Positions 8,351 through 20,222 of a stretch of DNA of 64,000 nucleotides are shown piece after piece. Under the pieces are notes generated by a model. It made no database searches and was not told where the DNA came from. It worked only from the letters and a program-made list of their open reading frames with translations. This DNA comes from Parasphingopyxis sp. CP4. GTDB taxonomy: Bacteria > Pseudomonadota > Alphaproteobacteria > Sphingomonadales > Sphingomonadaceae. The stretch spans positions 1,860,001-1,924,000 of the forward strand of contig NZ_CP051130.1 in assembly GCF_013378055.1 (NCBI RefSeq), read 5' to 3'. Position 1 is the first letter of the stretch; the number at the start of each line of letters is the position of its first letter. The translations under genes and the position numbers were made by a program.

Positions 8351-8667
8351 TCTGCCGCGTCTCGCGTTTCGTCAATCTCGGCTTTGGCAAAAATCACGGC
8401 CAGCAAGCCGTCAGTATCATAGTCGAGCGGACCATATTCGCGAACCACCCGGTGCGTGGCACTGCCGCCTGTGATCGCCTCCGTACGATAACCAAGGGCC
8501 GCATGATCGGGCGTACGATCATAGAGCAAGCTGCTGATATCATAGCCGATTTCTGGCGTATAGGCCGGCGTGCGGTAAAAATTCCCGATGTCATAGGGCA
8601 AGCTTTCCGCAGATGCGGGTGCAGCCAGGGCAGCGACAGCCAAAAGCGAAACGACTCGGATAACCAT
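8347..8667 (-). CDS. Small exported protein of unknown function
   Basis: 106 residues. A clear signal peptide (VSLLAVAALAAPASA) ends near residue 20; the mature part is Tyr/Asp-rich (PYDIGNFYRTPAYTPEIGYD) without a domain I recognise. It lies 78 bp downstream of the methyltransferase gene at the end of the long minus-strand oxidase/thrC unit and could be co-transcribed with it. The signal peptide, RBS-sized gap and codon use support it as a real gene; the function is not predictable. Confidence 0.65.
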   Translation of the reverse strand: MVIRVVSLLAVAALAAPASAESLPYDIGNFYRTPAYTPEIGYDISSLLYDRTPDHAALGYRTEAITGGSATHRVVREYGPLDYDTDGLLAVIFAKAEIDETRDAAD

Positions 8668-8745
8668 CGGTTAACCATAAACTGAGTCAGACTTTTGTGG
8701 AGTCTCGCACGCGGATACCGGCGCAAAATGCGGCGCCCTGCCAGT

Positions 8746-9609
8746 TTAGCGAGACCAGCGCGCGAAAATCGCCGTCGGCAGCATCAGGCCGCGCGCTTCC
8801 TCGCGCACCGCCATCTCGCCATAATCCACACTCCCGCCGAGATGGGCGAGCGATTGTGAGACGAGTTCACCAATCGACAGAGCGGACATCCGCACTGCAT
8901 AAACTGTGAGCACCAGAAAGCGGCTATTCTCATCCAGCAGCTTAGCGCAATCTGCGATCAACCCGGGCAGTCCCTCTTCGAGCTGCCAGAGTTCCTTCTT
9001 GGGACCCCTGCCCCATTTGGGCGGGTCCAGCATGATCCCGTCATAGCGCCGCTCACGCCGCACTTCGCGGGCGGTGAACTTGGCGGCATCGTCGACCAGC
9101 CAGCGGATCGGTTTATCGCGCATGCCGGAAAGTTCGGCATTGGCCTTGCCGGCTTCGACCGATTTCTTGGAGGCATCAACATGGGTGACCTTGGCCCCGC
9201 GCGCGGCCAGAGCAAGACTGCCGACACCCGTATAGCCGAACAGGTTTAGGGCTTCGTTGCCCGGTTCGATCTGCTCTCGCATCCAGCCCCAGTGCGACGC
9301 CATGTCTGGAAAGAAGCCCAAATGCCGGAACGGTGTGCATTGCGCCTGAAACTGCACCTCTTCCCAGCCGAGCTGCCAGCCTTCGTCCGGCACATTGCGA
9401 TTGAGATGCCAACGTCCGCCGCCATCTTCATCCGATGCGGGTATAAACTCGCCATCCGCACGCCAATTATCCGATGCTGGCGCCCACATGGCCTGCGGTT
9501 CGGGACGAATGAAACGGAAGCGACCATAGCGCTCCAGCTTTCGACCATGGCCAGAGTCCACGAGCCCGTAATCGGCCCAAGGCTCCGCGGTCAAGGTAGT
9601 AAGGCTCAT
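8746..9609 (-). CDS. Class I SAM-dependent methyltransferase (RlmI-like)
   Basis: 287 residues. The SAM-binding loop is NLFGYTGVGSLALAARGAKV, followed by an acidic strand end (VTHVDASKKSVEAG), and the catalytic-type motif is LDPPKWGRGPKKELW. The arrangement resembles the catalytic half of the 23S rRNA m5C methyltransferase RlmI, but the N-terminal PUA domain is replaced by a short beta-rich segment (GHGRKLERYGRFRFIRPEPQ). Nucleic-acid methylation is the likely role; the position modified is unknown. It overlaps thrC by 4 bp, so both are translated from the same message. Confidence 0.85.
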   Translation of the reverse strand: MSLTTLTAEPWADYGLVDSGHGRKLERYGRFRFIRPEPQAMWAPASDNWRADGEFIPASDEDGGGRWHLNRNVPDEGWQLGWEEVQFQAQCTPFRHLGFFPDMASHWGWMREQIEPGNEALNLFGYTGVGSLALAARGAKVTHVDASKKSVEAGKANAELSGMRDKPIRWLVDDAAKFTAREVRRERRYDGIMLDPPKWGRGPKKELWQLEEGLPGLIADCAKLLDENSRFLVLTVYAVRMSALSIGELVSQSLAHLGGSVDYGEMAVREEARGLMLPTAIFARWSR

Positions 9610-11003
9610 CTTTCCGTCGCGCGTTCGGCGATATAGGCTTCGATCGCCTGCAACTCACCGGGCAATGTCTCATAGCGTTCTTCGCGCTCGAAAAGCCCGG
9701 AAACGCGTGGCGGCAGAACCGGACGCTGCCCGGTTGCCCGCTCAACAGCATCCCGGAACTTGGCGGGATGGGCAGTCGCCAGGGTGACGATCGGAATATC
9801 GGGTGCGAGATCTGAAGACAGTGCAGCAGACAGGCCGATTGCAGTATGCGGATCGATGACTTCGCCCATCTCTTCGGACGCCCGGCGCATCGCGAGCGCC
9901 ATCGCGTCATTGTCGATCCGCGCCGAAGAAAAGAGCTGGCCGATCCGTGTATGTGCGCGATCATCAAGGCGGAGCGAACGGCTTTCATCGAAGCTGCGCA
10001 TCACCGACGCCATCATATCGCCGTCGCGGTCATACATGTCGAACAGCAGTCGTTCGAAATTGGAACTCACCTGGATATCCATGGACGGCGCTGCCGTGGG
10101 TGTCAGCTCGCCCACAGAATAATCGCCAGCGACCATTGCCCGGTGCAGGATATCGTTGATGTTGGTCGCAACAATCAGCCGCGCAACGGGAAGCCCCATC
10201 TGCGCAGCGACATAGCCAGCAAAGACATCACCAAAATTGCCAGTCGGTACGGAGAAGGCCACGGATCGCTCTGGCGCGCCAAGCCGAACGGCCGAATAAA
10301 AATAATAGACTATCTGGGCCGCGAGCCGCGCCCAGTTGATTGAATTGACCGCCGACAGGGTGAAACGGCCGGCAAATTGCGCATCACCGAACATCGCTTT
10401 GACGAGCCGCTGGGCGTCGTCAAAATTTCCCTCAATCGCGATATTGTGGACGTTGGGCGCCAACACCGTCGTCATCTGGCGGCGCTGCACCTCGGAGACA
10501 CGCCCCTTGGGATGCAGCATGAAGATATCGACCTTTTCGCGCCCCGCGAGCGCATCGATGGCTGCCGAACCCGTATCCCCGGAAGTCGCTCCAACCACCG
10601 TCAGATGGCTGTCCTTGCCGGTCAGGAAGCGTTCGAACAAAAGGCCCAGCAGTTGGAGCGCTACGTCTTTGAACGCCAAGGTTGGACCATGAAACAGTTC
10701 GAGCAACCAATTCTGCTCATCGAGTTGCTTGAGCGGCGTGACGGCTGTGTGGGAGAACCGGCCATAGGCGGCCTCGCACAAATCTCTCAGCTCCGTTTCG
10801 CTCAGCGCATTACCGACAAAGGGCCCCAGTACGCGGACCGCAGTTTCGGCATAGGAAAGTCCAGCGAGCGCGGCGATTTCCTCGGTCGAAAATCGCGGCC
10901 AGCTTTCGGGCACATAGAGCCCGCCATCCGATGCCAGGCCTGCCAGCGTTGCGCCTTCAAAATCGAGCGCCGGTGCGCTCCCTCGGGTGCTAATATAGTG
11001 CAT
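9606..11003 (-). CDS. thrC: Threonine synthase
   Basis: 465 residues, full length for the bacterial ThrC type. It begins MHYISTRGSAPALDFEGATL; the PLP lysine is in HGPTLAFKDVALQLLG and the glycine-rich phosphate loop is VGATSGDTGSAAID. It converts O-phosphohomoserine to threonine. It sits 11 bp downstream of a small secreted-protein gene at the end of the cytochrome oxidase unit, and its stop overlaps the methyltransferase start. The SURF1-thrC neighbourhood is familiar in alphaproteobacteria. Confidence 0.95.
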   Translation of the reverse strand: MHYISTRGSAPALDFEGATLAGLASDGGLYVPESWPRFSTEEIAALAGLSYAETAVRVLGPFVGNALSETELRDLCEAAYGRFSHTAVTPLKQLDEQNWLLELFHGPTLAFKDVALQLLGLLFERFLTGKDSHLTVVGATSGDTGSAAIDALAGREKVDIFMLHPKGRVSEVQRRQMTTVLAPNVHNIAIEGNFDDAQRLVKAMFGDAQFAGRFTLSAVNSINWARLAAQIVYYFYSAVRLGAPERSVAFSVPTGNFGDVFAGYVAAQMGLPVARLIVATNINDILHRAMVAGDYSVGELTPTAAPSMDIQVSSNFERLLFDMYDRDGDMMASVMRSFDESRSLRLDDRAHTRIGQLFSSARIDNDAMALAMRRASEEMGEVIDPHTAIGLSAALSSDLAPDIPIVTLATAHPAKFRDAVERATGQRPVLPPRVSGLFEREERYETLPGELQAIEAYIAERATER

Positions 11004-11014
11004 GGGGATCGGCC

Positions 11015-11335
11015 TTAGTCAGGCGCTCCGCTCGCGGCAATATCGGATTGGCTCCTAGCGATCTCGGCAGCCGGGGATTCCCACAGCGATTCATTGCCAA
11101 ATCCGGTTACCGGATCGTCGATCATCACGATCGCATCGATCGAATCGACCGCGTAATCGCCATTGTACCAGCCAAGTTCCGCCGGACGCCTCCTATCTCG
11201 GGGGCCATCGGGCTGACCGGGCGGCGGCTGGGCCCCATTTCCGGGGCCTGGCCCTGGCGGTGGTAGCGGAGTCTGAGCGGCAAGCGGCGTCGCGATCAGT
11301 GCGACAGCCAGCGCGGCGAAGCCCGCATAGCTCAC
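11015..11335 (-). CDS. Small exported Pro/Gly-rich protein coupled to SURF1
   Basis: 106 residues beginning with GTG. A signal peptide ends near LAAQ (residue 21), followed by a Pro/Gly-rich linker (PLPPPGPGPGNGAQPPPGQ) and a mature acidic segment (DYAVDSIDAIVMIDDPVTGF). No recognised domain. The start codon overlaps the SURF1 stop (GTGA), so it is translationally coupled to oxidase assembly genes. A periplasmic role linked to the oxidase is an inference from position only. Confidence 0.65.
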   Translation of the reverse strand: MSYAGFAALAVALIATPLAAQTPLPPPGPGPGNGAQPPPGQPDGPRDRRRPAELGWYNGDYAVDSIDAIVMIDDPVTGFGNESLWESPAAEIARSQSDIAASGAPD

Positions 11336-11919
11336 AATATCTCCTCAAGCTCGGCACGGCGGCGGCGCACGGCGAGGACGAAGATGACCAGGGCTGCTGC
11401 TGCGAAGAAGAACCATTGGATCGCATACAGCAGATGATTGTTCGGGATATTTTCAGCCGAAGGCCGTGCAACCGCTTCCAATCCTGGAGCCGGATCTTCG
11501 GACACCAGACGCAGCCCATATTCGGCATCAAGGGCGATGATCCCGGTCACTTCGCCACCCATCCAATCGTCCGGTGATGTTGGCGATCGCGACCAGCCCA
11601 TCACGGCCTGCATGCCTGGCCCCTCGCCGCCACCGGTTCGGCATGCGGCGATATGCTGCCATCCTGTCTCGCCATCACGATTGCTGCCGGCCAGCGCTCG
11701 CCAGCTCATCGGTTCGACACAAAAGCCTGTGGCGCGCCGATAGAGCAATTCAGTGTCGGGTGTGTCCGGCCAAGCGACCGTCGGCTGATCGGCGGCGGCC
11801 AGATAGGTGTCTACCAGGGCTTCTTTTTCGCCCATCCGCTGCAACTGCCAAACCCCAAGGCCAATCATCGTCGCCACGGCAGCCGCAACAAAGATGGTTG
11901 GAAGGATCGGGAACTTCAT
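11332..11919 (-). CDS. SURF1-family cytochrome oxidase assembly protein
   Basis: 195 residues with the family's two membrane anchors: an N-terminal helix leading into LGVWQLQRMGEKEAL, and a C-terminal helix introduced by NNHLLYAIQWFFFA. SURF1/Shy1 proteins help insert heme a into cytochrome oxidase subunit I. The protein is shorter than the usual 230-250 residues, mainly in the periplasmic domain. It overlaps DUF983 upstream and the Pro-rich gene downstream by 4 bp each. Confidence 0.9.
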   Translation of the reverse strand: MKFPILPTIFVAAAVATMIGLGVWQLQRMGEKEALVDTYLAAADQPTVAWPDTPDTELLYRRATGFCVEPMSWRALAGSNRDGETGWQHIAACRTGGGEGPGMQAVMGWSRSPTSPDDWMGGEVTGIIALDAEYGLRLVSEDPAPGLEAVARPSAENIPNNHLLYAIQWFFFAAAALVIFVLAVRRRRAELEEIL

Positions 11920-12302
11920 TCTGCATCTCCGGGACCGTCATCCTGTTTCAGCTGCCCCTCATGCGCGGCATTGCGATATTCAAGCGACAGCAGGACGCCC
12001 TTCGCCACGCGCAGACCATATACCACGGCAGCAGCAGTAAACGGCACCCACAATAGTATATGCACCCAGAATGGCGGCCGGATCGTCAATTCCACTGCCA
12101 TGGCCAGCGCAACAACGAGCGCGCCGATAATGAGCGTCAAGAAAGCGGCTGGGCCATCGCCGACATTGAAGCTCGAATAATCGAGGCCGCACGCGCCACA
12201 CCGGTCTGCAAAATGCACTGGCCCGTCAAACAGCCTATTCTCGCCGCAACGCGGACACGAACCCGAAATGCCGGATTGCAGGGGGGTGGGTTCGCTCACC
12301 AT
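11916..12302 (-). CDS. DUF983 membrane protein with zinc ribbon
   Basis: 128 residues. The N-terminus carries two CxxC pairs (CPRCGENRLF and CGACGLDY), a zinc-ribbon-like knuckle, followed by two hydrophobic helices. DUF983 proteins are regularly encoded between ctaE and SURF1 in alphaproteobacterial oxidase operons, as here, and are assumed to assist oxidase assembly; their molecular role is not established. It starts 18 bp after ctaE and overlaps SURF1. Confidence 0.88.
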   Translation of the reverse strand: MVSEPTPLQSGISGSCPRCGENRLFDGPVHFADRCGACGLDYSSFNVGDGPAAFLTLIIGALVVALAMAVELTIRPPFWVHILLWVPFTAAAVVYGLRVAKGVLLSLEYRNAAHEGQLKQDDGPGDAE

Positions 12303-12320
12303 GCGAACCCGACCGGGTGC

Positions 12321-13202
12321 TTAATGGATGACCCCACCTGCACCGCCCCAGACATAGACTGCGACGAAGAGGAACAACCATACGACATCGACAAAATGCC
12401 AGTACCAGGCTGCGGCTTCGAAGCCGAAATGCTGTTTAGGCGTGAAATCACCCTGATAAACACGCAGCAGGCAGACGGCGAGGAAGATGGTGCCGATGAT
12501 GACATGGAAGCCATGGAAACCAGTCGCCATGTAGAATGTCGCGCCGTAGATATTGCCCGAGAAATCAAACGCGGCATGGCCATATTCATAAGCCTGTACC
12601 GCGCTGAACAAGATGCCGAGAATGATCGTCAGCCACAGGCCCGCCTTCAGGCCCTGGCGATCGCCATTCAACAATGCGTGGTGTGCCCAAGTCACGGTAG
12701 TGCCCGAGCATAGCAGGATCAGCGTGTTGAGCAGCGGGAAGGTGAACGGATCGAAGACTTCGATGCCTTCGGGCGGCCAGGTGCTGCCGAGAACTTCCGC
12801 CGGGAACAGCGCGCCATTGAAGAAGGCCCAGAACCAACCGACGAAGAACATCACTTCGGACGCGATGAACAGGATCATGCCATAGCGCAGGTGCAGCTGG
12901 ACCACCGGCGTATGATCGCCGCCATTGGCTTCGCGGATCACATCGACCCACCAGCTGAACATCGTGAACAGCACACCGATCAGACCGGCAAAGAATATCC
13001 AGCCGGCATTCATCAGGAATCCGGAGAGGAAACTGAGGTTGCCGAGCGACGAGATCGCCCCGGCCGGGTCCATGCCCTCGGCGGGCTGATGCATCCACAT
13101 GATACCGCCAGCGGCCATGACAAGCGCGCTCAATGCGCCAATCAACGGCCAAATACTGGGATTTACCAGGTGATAGTCATGTTGCGGGGCGGCTCCAGCC
13201 AT
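12321..13202 (-). CDS. ctaE: Cytochrome c oxidase subunit III
   Basis: About 293 residues, seven predicted helices. Family motifs include the DYHLVNPSIWPL N-terminus and SEVMFFVGWFWAFFNGALFP, and the C-terminal AAWYWHFVDVVWLFLFVAVY. It is a core subunit of the aa3 oxidase in the inner membrane. I prefer the ATG at 13202 over the TTG at 13211, because AGGG lies about 10 nt before the ATG and only 2 nt before the TTG. It lies in the oxidase operon after ctaG. Confidence 0.95.
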   Translation of the reverse strand: MAGAAPQHDYHLVNPSIWPLIGALSALVMAAGGIMWMHQPAEGMDPAGAISSLGNLSFLSGFLMNAGWIFFAGLIGVLFTMFSWWVDVIREANGGDHTPVVQLHLRYGMILFIASEVMFFVGWFWAFFNGALFPAEVLGSTWPPEGIEVFDPFTFPLLNTLILLCSGTTVTWAHHALLNGDRQGLKAGLWLTIILGILFSAVQAYEYGHAAFDFSGNIYGATFYMATGFHGFHVIIGTIFLAVCLLRVYQGDFTPKQHFGFEAAAWYWHFVDVVWLFLFVAVYVWGGAGGVIH

Positions 13203-13247
13203 TGCGCTCAATTCCCTTTAGAAAGCGTGTGAATCGGGTTTCTAGCC

Positions 13248-13799
13248 CTAGGACGTCTCGTCGTCCACGGGGTAGAAGGTATAAGACAGTGTAATCTCCT
13301 CGACATCCCCAATATCGGGATCGTCAAGAATTGCCGGATCGACAAAATAGGTCACCGGCATGCGAATATCTTGCCCGGGCTCGAGCGTTTGACGCTCAAA
13401 GCAGAAGCATTGAATCTTGTTGAAATAGCGACCGGCTTCGAGTGGCGTCACATTAAATGTCGCCGTACCCGTCAAAGGCCGGGTGCCGAGATTTTCAGCC
13501 CGGTAAAATGCCAGTGACCGCTCGCCGATCTGGACAGTTTCGGTGTTCCGCTCCGGGGCAAAATTCCATGGCAGGTCCCGCGAAATATTCGAATCGAAAC
13601 GCACCCGGATCATTTGGCCGGTGGCCGCCATATCGGTCGACATGGCTTCAACCCTCTGGGTCGTGCCGCCGAACCCCGTAACCTGACAGAAGATCCGGTA
13701 CAGCGGGACCGAAGCAAAGCCGAGCGCGACCATGCCGGCGACCAGCAGAACCGCCAAGACGGCACTGCGCCGGTTCTTCTGCTGGAGCGCCAGATTCAC
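13248..13799 (-). CDS. ctaG: Cytochrome c oxidase assembly protein CtaG (Cox11)
   Basis: 183 residues: a short cytosolic N-terminus, one membrane anchor (residues about 12-32) and a periplasmic copper-binding beta domain. The anchor is followed by VPLYRIFCQVTGFGG, and the copper site is the CFCF motif in KIQCFCFERQTLEPG. Cox11 delivers copper to the CuB site of subunit I. It overlaps the preceding 43-residue gene by 4 bp. Confidence 0.95.
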   Translation of the reverse strand: MNLALQQKNRRSAVLAVLLVAGMVALGFASVPLYRIFCQVTGFGGTTQRVEAMSTDMAATGQMIRVRFDSNISRDLPWNFAPERNTETVQIGERSLAFYRAENLGTRPLTGTATFNVTPLEAGRYFNKIQCFCFERQTLEPGQDIRMPVTYFVDPAILDDPDIGDVEEITLSYTFYPVDDETS

Positions 13800-13927
13800 G
13801 ATGCCACCACCAATTTGGTGATCGTGATCAGGTAAAAGAGGATCGCGAGACCGCCAAGGATCAGCGCGGTAACCAGCGCCCGGCTTTTCTGGCGCTTGCG
13901 AATGATATCTTGTTCTTCAGGGGTCAT
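13796..13927 (-). CDS. 43-residue single-helix oxidase-operon protein (CoxF-like)
   Basis: Short gene overlapping ctaB upstream and ctaG downstream by 4 bp each. The product has a charged cytosolic head ([18 protein letters not shown]) and one membrane helix ([17 protein letters not shown]). Small single-span proteins of this type (CoxF/DUF-like) sit between ctaB and ctaG in many alphaproteobacterial oxidase operons. A longer open frame extends upstream to 14506 but only mirrors ctaB in another phase. The role is probably oxidase assembly, inferred from position. Confidence 0.82.
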   Translation of the reverse strand: MTPEEQDIIRKRQKSRALVTALILGGLAILFYLITITKLVVAS

Positions 13928-14874
13928 GCAGCCGCTCCCATAGCCAGGATTGCCGGCACCCATGCATCCACAACGAGCGCACCGAACAGGGCGAAAAGAT
14001 AGAGGATCGAAAAGAGGAAGAGCCGCTTTTCCGGAACCATATGCGCGGTCTTGGTCGATGGATTGCGCCACACTGAAATAGCCAGAAGCAGGAAAATCGC
14101 GCTGAGGCCGGTCGCCGTCAGCCCGTAAATCGCGCCGGCCAGTCCAAGCGGCCAGGGTGCAATGGCAACCGCTGCCATCGGCAAGGTATAGACCAGCATC
14201 TGACGCCGGGTGGAGCGGGTGCCCGCCACGACTGTCATCATCGGTACGCCAGCGCGCGCATAATCGGCATTCACATAGAGTGACAGGGCCCAGAAATGCG
14301 GCGGCGTCCACAGGAAGATAAGGGCGAACAGCAGGATCGGCATCATCGTGATCTCGCCGGTTGCAGCGGCCCAGCCGATCAGTGGCGGAAACGCGCCAGC
14401 GGCGCCGCCAATCACGATATTTTGCGGCGTGCGGCGTTTCAGCCAGATTGTGTAGATGCAGACATAGAAGAGGATTGCAGCGGCCAGTGTCGCAGCAGCC
14501 AGCCAATTGGCCGCCATGCCCATCAGGATAACCGAAAAGACACCCAAGCCTACCCCGAAATGCAGCGCGGTTTCCCGGTCCATGCGGCCAGCGGGCAGCG
14601 GTCGATCGGAGGTCCGCTGCATCACGGCATCGATATCGGCTTCATACCATTGGTTGAGGGTCGCTGCCGCACCATGCGCCAGGGCGATAGCCAGGATCGC
14701 GCTGAATGCGAGGATCGGATGTAACTGGGTCGGCGCTGCCAGCATGCCGGCGAGCCCCGTAAACACCACCAGCTTCATCACGCCGGGTTTGGTCAGCGCG
14801 TAGAAATCGCGCCAATCGGCGATTATCGGGCTCGTCGCAGACGAAACCGGATTAGAGGCGGTGTTAGTGTTCAT
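13924..14874 (-). CDS. ctaB: Heme o synthase (protoheme IX farnesyltransferase)
   Basis: 316 residues, a UbiA-superfamily membrane prenyltransferase with about nine helices. The first Asp-rich motif is [20 protein letters not shown]; also typical are [17 protein letters not shown] and [14 protein letters not shown]. It attaches a farnesyl group to heme b, giving heme o, the precursor of heme a used by the oxidase encoded on either side. The heme a synthase gene ctaA is not in the window. Confidence 0.96.
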   Translation of the reverse strand: MNTNTASNPVSSATSPIIADWRDFYALTKPGVMKLVVFTGLAGMLAAPTQLHPILAFSAILAIALAHGAAATLNQWYEADIDAVMQRTSDRPLPAGRMDRETALHFGVGLGVFSVILMGMAANWLAAATLAAAILFYVCIYTIWLKRRTPQNIVIGGAAGAFPPLIGWAAATGEITMMPILLFALIFLWTPPHFWALSLYVNADYARAGVPMMTVVAGTRSTRRQMLVYTLPMAAVAIAPWPLGLAGAIYGLTATGLSAIFLLLAISVWRNPSTKTAHMVPEKRLFLFSILYLFALFGALVVDAWVPAILAMGAAA

Positions 14875-14922
14875 TCATTCCATCCGGGTCCGCCACCCGG
14901 CGAAGCGGGCGGCGGCCTGGTC

Positions 14923-17660
<2,738 letters not shown>

Positions 17661-17726
17661 TTCATCCCCGTTGGATCCGCTCTGATGGCGGTCGATAGAG
17701 CTCACGCCATAGTGAAACTTGGGCGC

Positions 17727-17755
17727 CTTATAGTGCCGAGTTTTCATAGCCTCAA
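17727..17755 (-). promoter_or_regulatory. Candidate promoter of the cytochrome oxidase operon
   Basis: On the minus strand TTGAGG (17755-17750) and TATAAG (17732-17727) are 17 bp apart, a good housekeeping-type match. This would give a 5' leader of about 60 nt before ctaC. Confidence 0.5.
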
Positions 17756-17781
17756 CCTTCACTTTCGGGAAAATGTGCGGG

Positions 17782-17810
17782 TTGAAGCCAAGTTTGCAGC
17801 CGCCTATGTC
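17782..17810 (+). promoter_or_regulatory. Candidate promoter of the pyrE operon
   Basis: TTGAAG (17782-17787) and TATGTC (17805-17810), spaced by 17 bp, lie 27 bp before the pyrE start. The -10 match is modest. It does not overlap the divergent ctaC promoter candidate. Confidence 0.33.
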
Positions 17811-17836
17811 GCCCCGGGCAAACGACAAGGGAACGC

Positions 17837-18424
17837 ATGATGACCGACGACGACATACTTTCTGAGTTTCGCGCGGCACAGGCGCTTCTTGAGGGCCACT
17901 TCATCCTGTCGTCCGGAAAGCGCAGCGCGCGCTATCTGCAATGCGCGCGCGTGTTGATGGATCCGATGCGCGCATCGCGTCTGGCATCAACCCTCGCATC
18001 GCGCTTGCCGCGAGAAATCCGCAGTGAGATTGATGTGGTTGTTTCACCGGCCATGGGTGGCGTGATTATCGGCCATGAGATGGGCCGCGCACTGGGCCTC
18101 GATGCCCTGTTCCTGGAACGTCCCGAAGGCACGTTCGAATTGCGCCGGGGTTTCGCCATCGAACCTGGCCAGAAGGTTCTCATGGTCGAAGATGTCGTCA
18201 CCACCGGACTCTCGTCGCGCGAAGCCATCAAGGCGGTCGCCGATGCCGGCGGCGAGGTCATCGCCGAAGCCGCTCTGGTCGACCGGTCCGGCGGAGAGGT
18301 CGATCTCGGAGTCCCGTTCATTCCGCTGATTTCTCTCGATTTTCCGGTCTATGATCCTGATGACCTACCGGACGAACTGGCCGCTATTCCCGCCATAAAA
18401 CCGGGCAGCCGTGAGAAGGCATGA
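17837..18424 (+). CDS. pyrE: Orotate phosphoribosyltransferase
   Basis: 195 residues. The PRPP-binding motif is VLMVEDVVTTGLSSREAIKA, and the N-terminal LLEGHFILSSGKRSARYLQC, with SGKRS and the orotate-binding region, is typical of the family. It catalyses orotate + PRPP to OMP in pyrimidine synthesis. It heads a plus-strand unit in which the next three genes overlap by 4 bp each. It starts with ATG ATG; the first is used. Confidence 0.95.
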   Translation: MMTDDDILSEFRAAQALLEGHFILSSGKRSARYLQCARVLMDPMRASRLASTLASRLPREIRSEIDVVVSPAMGGVIIGHEMGRALGLDALFLERPEGTFELRRGFAIEPGQKVLMVEDVVTTGLSSREAIKAVADAGGEVIAEAALVDRSGGEVDLGVPFIPLISLDFPVYDPDDLPDELAAIPAIKPGSREKA

Positions 18425-19494
18425 CCCGCATCCTGGTCGCCTTGCTCGGGTTGATCGGCCTGGCGACGCCCGCCCTGTCTCAGGGGTTGGACACAAGGCG
18501 GATTGACGGACTCGCCGAACTGGCCGGATTTAATGGCCTGATCCTGATCTCGCAGGGCGATACGATCATCTACGCCGGCGCGCATGGTGAGGTCCGACCC
18601 GGCAGCGGCGAGCGTCATCGGCTCGATAGCCGCTGGCGCTGGGCATCGATCACCAAGCAGATCGTAGCCACGCTGGCGATGCGCGAAGTTGCCGCTGGGC
18701 GTCTCGATATCGATACGCCAATCGCCGAATATTGGCCCGACTTTCCCAATGCCAATCGCGACACGCTGACAGCGCGGCACCTGCTTCAACATATGTCGGG
18801 GCTGCCGGATCCCGAGAGCACCCAAGTTGAGCCAGGCTCTGTGCCAGAATTTTATTCGATCGATGGAACGCTGGATATATCACCCAGCGGATTTTGCGCC
18901 GGACCCAACCGAACCACGCCCGGCTCGACCTATAGCTACACCAATTGCGACTATGTGGTTCTGGGCGGCGTGATTGAACGGGTGAGCGGGCAATCGCTCG
19001 ACCAGCTGGCCGCCGACCTGTTTCCCGCAAACCACGCCTTTTATCCGCAAGGCCAACCAACGATTTCAGGCTATCATCACGATCAGCCCGAGCCGCCCGT
19101 CAATTTCGCCAGCTACGGCGGAGCCGGCAGCATGAACGGTACGATCCATGATCTGTGGCGCTTTGATCGCGCCTTGATGCGCGGTGAACTTTTACCAGCC
19201 AATCTGCGCGATGAGATGTGGACCGGCGATCCGGCAATCGGCTATGTCGCGCTTGGCCAATGGGTTTTTCCGGCTCCGCTGGCTGGCTGCCGGGAACCGC
19301 AACGGCTTGTCGAACGTCCCGGTGCCATTATCGGCGTGCAGGGGCGCAACTATCTATTGCCGGAGCTGGACATGGCCATAATCCTCTTCACCAATCGCAG
19401 CGAAGGCGAATTCCCGCTTGGCCATATCGCGCATGAACAGGCGTTTGGATTTGATGTCGTGTCGGCTGCGGTCTGTCGAGGACAGTCCGAATGA
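18421..19494 (+). CDS. Exported serine hydrolase (beta-lactamase/PBP4-like fold)
   Basis: 357 residues with a signal peptide ending near LSQG (residue 20). Active-site motifs are intact: S76-I-T-K79 and Y173-T-N175, with the family helix [15 protein letters not shown]. It is probably a periplasmic esterase or peptidase; the substrate is unknown. It is wedged between pyrE and pdxJ with 4-bp overlaps on both sides, although its activity has no evident link to those pathways. The protein at 4341-5396 shares the fold but lacks these residues. Confidence 0.88.
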   Translation: MTRILVALLGLIGLATPALSQGLDTRRIDGLAELAGFNGLILISQGDTIIYAGAHGEVRPGSGERHRLDSRWRWASITKQIVATLAMREVAAGRLDIDTPIAEYWPDFPNANRDTLTARHLLQHMSGLPDPESTQVEPGSVPEFYSIDGTLDISPSGFCAGPNRTTPGSTYSYTNCDYVVLGGVIERVSGQSLDQLAADLFPANHAFYPQGQPTISGYHHDQPEPPVNFASYGGAGSMNGTIHDLWRFDRALMRGELLPANLRDEMWTGDPAIGYVALGQWVFPAPLAGCREPQRLVERPGAIIGVQGRNYLLPELDMAIILFTNRSEGEFPLGHIAHEQAFGFDVVSAAVCRGQSE

Positions 19495-20222
19495 CCACGC
19501 AGCCGCTTCGCCTTGGTGTGAATATCGATCATGTCGCGACTATCCGGAACGCGCGCGGTGGTGATCATCCCGATCCTGTGCGCGCCGCGGAACAGGCGGC
19601 CCGGGCTGGCGCCGACGGCATCACCGCGCATTTACGTGAAGATCGCCGCCACATCACCGATGGCGATATCGAGCGATTAAGCGACGCGCTGACCATTCCG
19701 CTCAATCTGGAAATGGCGGCGACCGATGAGATGCTGGAAATTGCGCTGCGCCACACCCCGCACGCCGCCTGCATCGTCCCGGAGAAACGCGAAGAGCGCA
19801 CCACCGAAGGCGGTCTGGATGCGGCCGGCGGTCATAATCACCTTGCGCCCTTCGTTACCGAACTCAGAAACGCCAACATCCGGGTCAGCCTGTTTATCGA
19901 GCCGGATCCTGCACAGGTCGAAGCCGCGATCCATCTGCGCGCACCGGTCGTGGAATTTCATACCGGGCGCTACGCGCATCTCGAAGGCGAGGAGCGGACC
20001 GAAGAGCTGCGCCGGATCGCCGATGCCGCGGCACTGGCGGCGAAGAATGGCATCGAACCGCATGCCGGCCATGGGCTGACTTTTGACAATGTCGGCCCGA
20101 TTGCGGCGATCCCGCAGCTCGCCGAACTCAATATCGGCCATTTCCTGATGGGCGAAGCAATCTTCACCGGACTGGAGAGCAGTGTGAGCCGTATGCGTGA
20201 ATTGATGGATTTGGCGCGATGA
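19491..20222 (+). CDS. pdxJ: Pyridoxine 5'-phosphate synthase
   Basis: 243 residues, a TIM barrel of full length. It begins [19 protein letters not shown], the diagnostic PdxJ N-terminus, and carries HLREDRRHI and [13 protein letters not shown], the catalytic His and loop. It condenses 1-deoxyxylulose 5-phosphate with 3-amino-2-oxopropyl phosphate to make pyridoxine phosphate. It is followed by acpS with a 4-bp overlap, the classic pdxJ-acpS pair. Confidence 0.97.
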   Translation: MTTQPLRLGVNIDHVATIRNARGGDHPDPVRAAEQAARAGADGITAHLREDRRHITDGDIERLSDALTIPLNLEMAATDEMLEIALRHTPHAACIVPEKREERTTEGGLDAAGGHNHLAPFVTELRNANIRVSLFIEPDPAQVEAAIHLRAPVVEFHTGRYAHLEGEERTEELRRIADAAALAAKNGIEPHAGHGLTFDNVGPIAAIPQLAELNIGHFLMGEAIFTGLESSVSRMRELMDLAR

